Assembly: GCA_007026445.1 (NCBI GenBank) | Contig: VDMD01000157.1 | Location: 1-48,846 of the forward strand | Direction of reading: 5' to 3' | Origin: Schizophyllum amplum | Taxonomy: Eukaryota; Basidiomycota; Agaricomycetes; Agaricales; Schizophyllaceae | DNA: 48,846 nt | In this document: piece after piece, positions 46,801 to 48,846 of the stretch | Layout of the letters: the number at the start of each line of letters is the position of its first letter | Numbering within the stretch: the stretch's first letter is position 1 | Position numbers and translations under genes: made by a program | Notes under the pieces: model-generated | The model's database searches: none | Told to the model about the DNA's origin: nothing | Seen by the model: only the letters and a program-made list of their open reading frames with translations

Positions 46801-48001
46801 CCGCGGAGACCGACTGCAACGATCATCAGCCTGGCATATATGGCCTCAGTCGTGACAAGCGAGTGACGGGTGAGCGACCTCCCAGGCTATTGACGACCTC
46901 TTGGCTAAATAATGTATCAGATGTCCCCTCGTTCTGGAGAGCGGCCTTCAGGAATTTTGGACGGCAGCGATAGAGAGCAAGAGTGCGGATACCACACTGC
47001 GCAGCATGCACTAAAAGGATGGGCTTGGGTGGGGTGTTCATCGTTCTCTCTCCGACTGTTCACTAGTAATGTGACTTCAGATCTGCAGAGCGCTGCTTGT
47101 CCGAAACCACGCCGGCGCCGCAGAGCTCGTCAACAGCTGTTGGCCTCTTCGATGATAGCACGGTCAGCTGGGAGCAGCGAGGTCATCGCCAGATTGGTCG
47201 CGCGGACACTGTCTTGACCAAGCGGAATCACGCCGTCATCCGGTGAGCCATCTCCGCACACAACATAGATGTTATTAAAACCTGTCCAAGATTCTCTACC
47301 TGCAAAATACGTCAACAGCATCTACCGCGTATCATGAGTGACGCTGCGGGAAGGGAGAGTAAGGCTTTCCTGGAGAATGCGTTCCAGCTGATATATTGTT
47401 TCCATTAGACCCGTAGTGCAAACGGCTAGCCTTGTCGCGTCACATCGCTGGATCACGCCGTACCCAGGCGACATACACGCAAGAGTTGGACTCCGTCAGT
47501 AGTCATACCAATCATGTGCGCTGACTGGAATTACTTTTGGGCAGCTGTTCCGGTTGCTGCTCCGCGCACTGGACTGCCGGATCCGACCTCAGGGCAAGTG
47601 TAATGAGACGCTTCTCGCTATCACAAGACGATGCACCAGAGAGCAGCAGGGCTCTGAGCACGCTTCAACCTTGTATCCGTGATGCTGAAGAACTGCACGG
47701 TAGACAGCATGCAACTACGGTGAGCTGTTTGCTCGTCTCTAATCTATGGCCATCTGAATCGCTGACACATCCCAGCGTACGAATAGCAGCCCTCCGATAC
47801 TTGAGCATCCTGCCCGGATACTGATGCGTGAAGTAATGCAACGCTACAAGGCACTGGTTACCAAAGACCTAGCCAAGACGCTGGACGATCCGAAGAAGGT
47901 GGTACGAAAGGAGGCTGTTACGACGAGGTGCGATATATTCATTCTTTTGGCGCCAATGTGCTGATTTTTGCGGTTGTGCGTTCTGCAGAACAAAATGGTA
48001 G
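43892..48001 (+). CDS. mms19: MMS19, CIA targeting-complex HEAT-repeat protein, frame broken
   Basis: MMS19 hands cytosolic Fe-S clusters to DNA replication and repair enzymes. Clear exons: 43892-43967, 44019-44108, 44158-44220, 44273-44396, 44445-44539, 44590-44729, 44781-44881, 44934-45021, 45075-45173, 45228-45444, 45495-45856, from 45910; last coding exon ends in a TAG at 47999-48001. Signatures: MADIERVARTW, VVKALGEYLTSEDDELRRKG, SKLDDTETVIPALKGLVPLS, FEITYCYFPITFRPPPNDPY, ALLVRNH, LTKRNHAVIR, SVRIAALRYLSILP, KDLAKTLDDPKKVVRKEAV. The intron at 45022 starts GC (AAG|GCAAGA). The frame breaks at a 7-bp tandem duplication (45641-45654) and where one C is missing near 46066, 46150, 46279, 47145 and 47814. 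46620-47100 could not be modelled well. Either sequence errors or a decaying copy. Confidence 0.88.
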
Positions 48002-48109
48002 GACTTTCATCTGGTGGATCTTCGTATGAGCCTGACTGACAACGGCTTAGGTTTACAGCATGATATCACGAAGCCAGTTCTTCGGCCCTGGTTGGACGAA
48101 GTGTATAAT

Positions 48110-48646
48110 TTAGAAGTCAAGATAAAAACATTCTCCGCATTTGTTCTCCATCTGCTGACCGCCGCGACGGCCCTCAAGCGTGATGCCACGAGCAGCGACA
48201 CGCTGCTTGAATTTTTCGTGCCATTCGTCCCTCGCGACTTGCCCGTTGTATGGATCGTTGATGATGCCTGCGTCGGCGAGGTGGCGGACGGCTTCGACTC
48301 TGACCCACCATGCGCATGACCATTGGCTTGGATCGTCGGGGTATGCGCCTTCAATGTGCACCGCGGGCAGTTCGTAGAGGAAACTTGACACGGCGTCCTC
48401 CAGTTTTGCCTCCACTTTCGGGAGGCAAATAAAGCCGAGGATGCGTTCGATGCCCATAACCTCCAAGGGCACATGCTTAGGTTGCCATCCATCTCCACCC
48501 TCGTCAGTCACTTGGTACACAACTGTGGAAGGTTCTGCATGGGCGTCGAAGGTCGCGGCAGCATGCAAAATGAGGCCCCAGTGATATCGGCCTTGTAGAC
48601 GTTGATTATCGACTTTGAACGAGTAGAGGACGATGAACAGATACAT
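48110..48646 (-). CDS. lineage-restricted hypothetical protein
   Basis: Open frame of 178 codons, convergent with mms19 (108 bp between stop codons). It starts MYLFIVLYSFKV and contains RYHWGLILHAAAT, VPLEVMGIERILGFICLP, HIEGAYPDDPSQWSCAWWVR and a charged C-terminus. The layout (YHWGL near the start, WVR in the middle) resembles small proteins of unknown function that are multicopy in Agaricomycetes. No catalytic motif is visible. An upstream in-frame Met at 48670 or an additional 5' exon towards the window edge is possible. Confidence 0.65.
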   Translation of the reverse strand: MYLFIVLYSFKVDNQRLQGRYHWGLILHAAATFDAHAEPSTVVYQVTDEGGDGWQPKHVPLEVMGIERILGFICLPKVEAKLEDAVSSFLYELPAVHIEGAYPDDPSQWSCAWWVRVEAVRHLADAGIINDPYNGQVARDEWHEKFKQRVAARGITLEGRRGGQQMENKCGECFYLDF

Positions 48647-48846
48647 GATCTCGAGCCTATGTTGACACACGGGTCAGTCCTGTAATCGCCATGCCCTACA
48701 GAGCCAAGACAGGGCAGACACGCACAAACAAAGGATGGTTGAGATGCACAGATCGATGTTCGTGACAAGATTCCGGGATCGTGAGAACGGTACTCACTGG
48801 AGGGAGAGTGGAAGTGGACTAAAATACGTGCGCGGTACGGGTGAGA

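Overview
The window is nuclear DNA from a filamentous basidiomycete, most likely an Agaricomycete wood or litter decayer. Evidence: dense genes with introns mostly of 45-60 nt (GT...CTNAC...AG), very small exons, a Zn(II)2Cys6 regulator, a Ste50 adaptor with two SH3 domains (a basidiomycete arrangement), lineage-typical membrane proteins, and an AA9 lytic polysaccharide monooxygenase with signal peptide. I assembled exon models by hand from both strands; for ten genes the exon lengths sum to a whole number of codons and conserved motifs are continuous across every junction.

Layout. 0-1.6 kb: divergent ribosomal protein genes rps15 (uS19, -) and rpp2 (P2, +). 1.8-4.5 kb: a broken single-pass membrane protein gene and a 438-bp TA-flanked MITE. 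4.5-8.0 kb: zinc-cluster transcription factor (-). 8.0-9.7 kb: no gene recognised. 9.7-14.6 kb: symplekin/Pta1 (-, 17 exons). 15.3-17.7 kb: divergent vma10 (V-ATPase G, -) and nbp35 (cytosolic Fe-S scaffold, +). 18.0-18.9 kb: predicted mitochondrial membrane protein (-). 19.8-21.0 kb: AA9 LPMO (+). 21.6-22.7 kb: a 28-bp tandem duplication and an 808-bp nonautonomous transposon with 113-bp terminal inverted repeats and 8-bp target duplications. 23.0-24.4 kb: multi-pass membrane protein (+). 24.8-27.7 kb: Slt2/Mpk1-type MAP kinase (-). 28.4-30.7 kb: Ste50 adaptor (-). 31.7-34.2 kb: MFS transporter (+). 34.4-37.2 kb: type II membrane glycosyltransferase (-). 37.5-41.3 kb: large disordered Pro-rich protein (-). 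41.8-43.5 kb: J-domain chaperone (-). 43.9-48.0 kb: MMS19, CIA targeting factor (+). 48.1-48.6 kb: lineage-restricted protein (-).

Themes. (i) Microexons are frequent: a 5-nt exon and a 10-nt exon in the MAP kinase, a 9-nt exon in rps15, two 16-nt exons and one 30-nt exon that split the zinc cluster, and 16/25/24-nt exons in the transporter. (ii) Two introns need GC-AG splicing. (iii) Reading frames are broken in rps15, in mms19 and at one MAPK splice junction, while ten other genes are perfectly in frame; most breaks look like one missing C or G in a short run, so sequence error is the first explanation, except for a 7-bp tandem duplication in mms19. (iv) Related functions lie close together: MAPK next to the Ste50 adaptor, and two CIA pathway genes (nbp35, mms19) in one 32-kb stretch. 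I saw no CRISPR array, rRNA, convincing tRNA, autonomous transposase or secondary-metabolite cluster.
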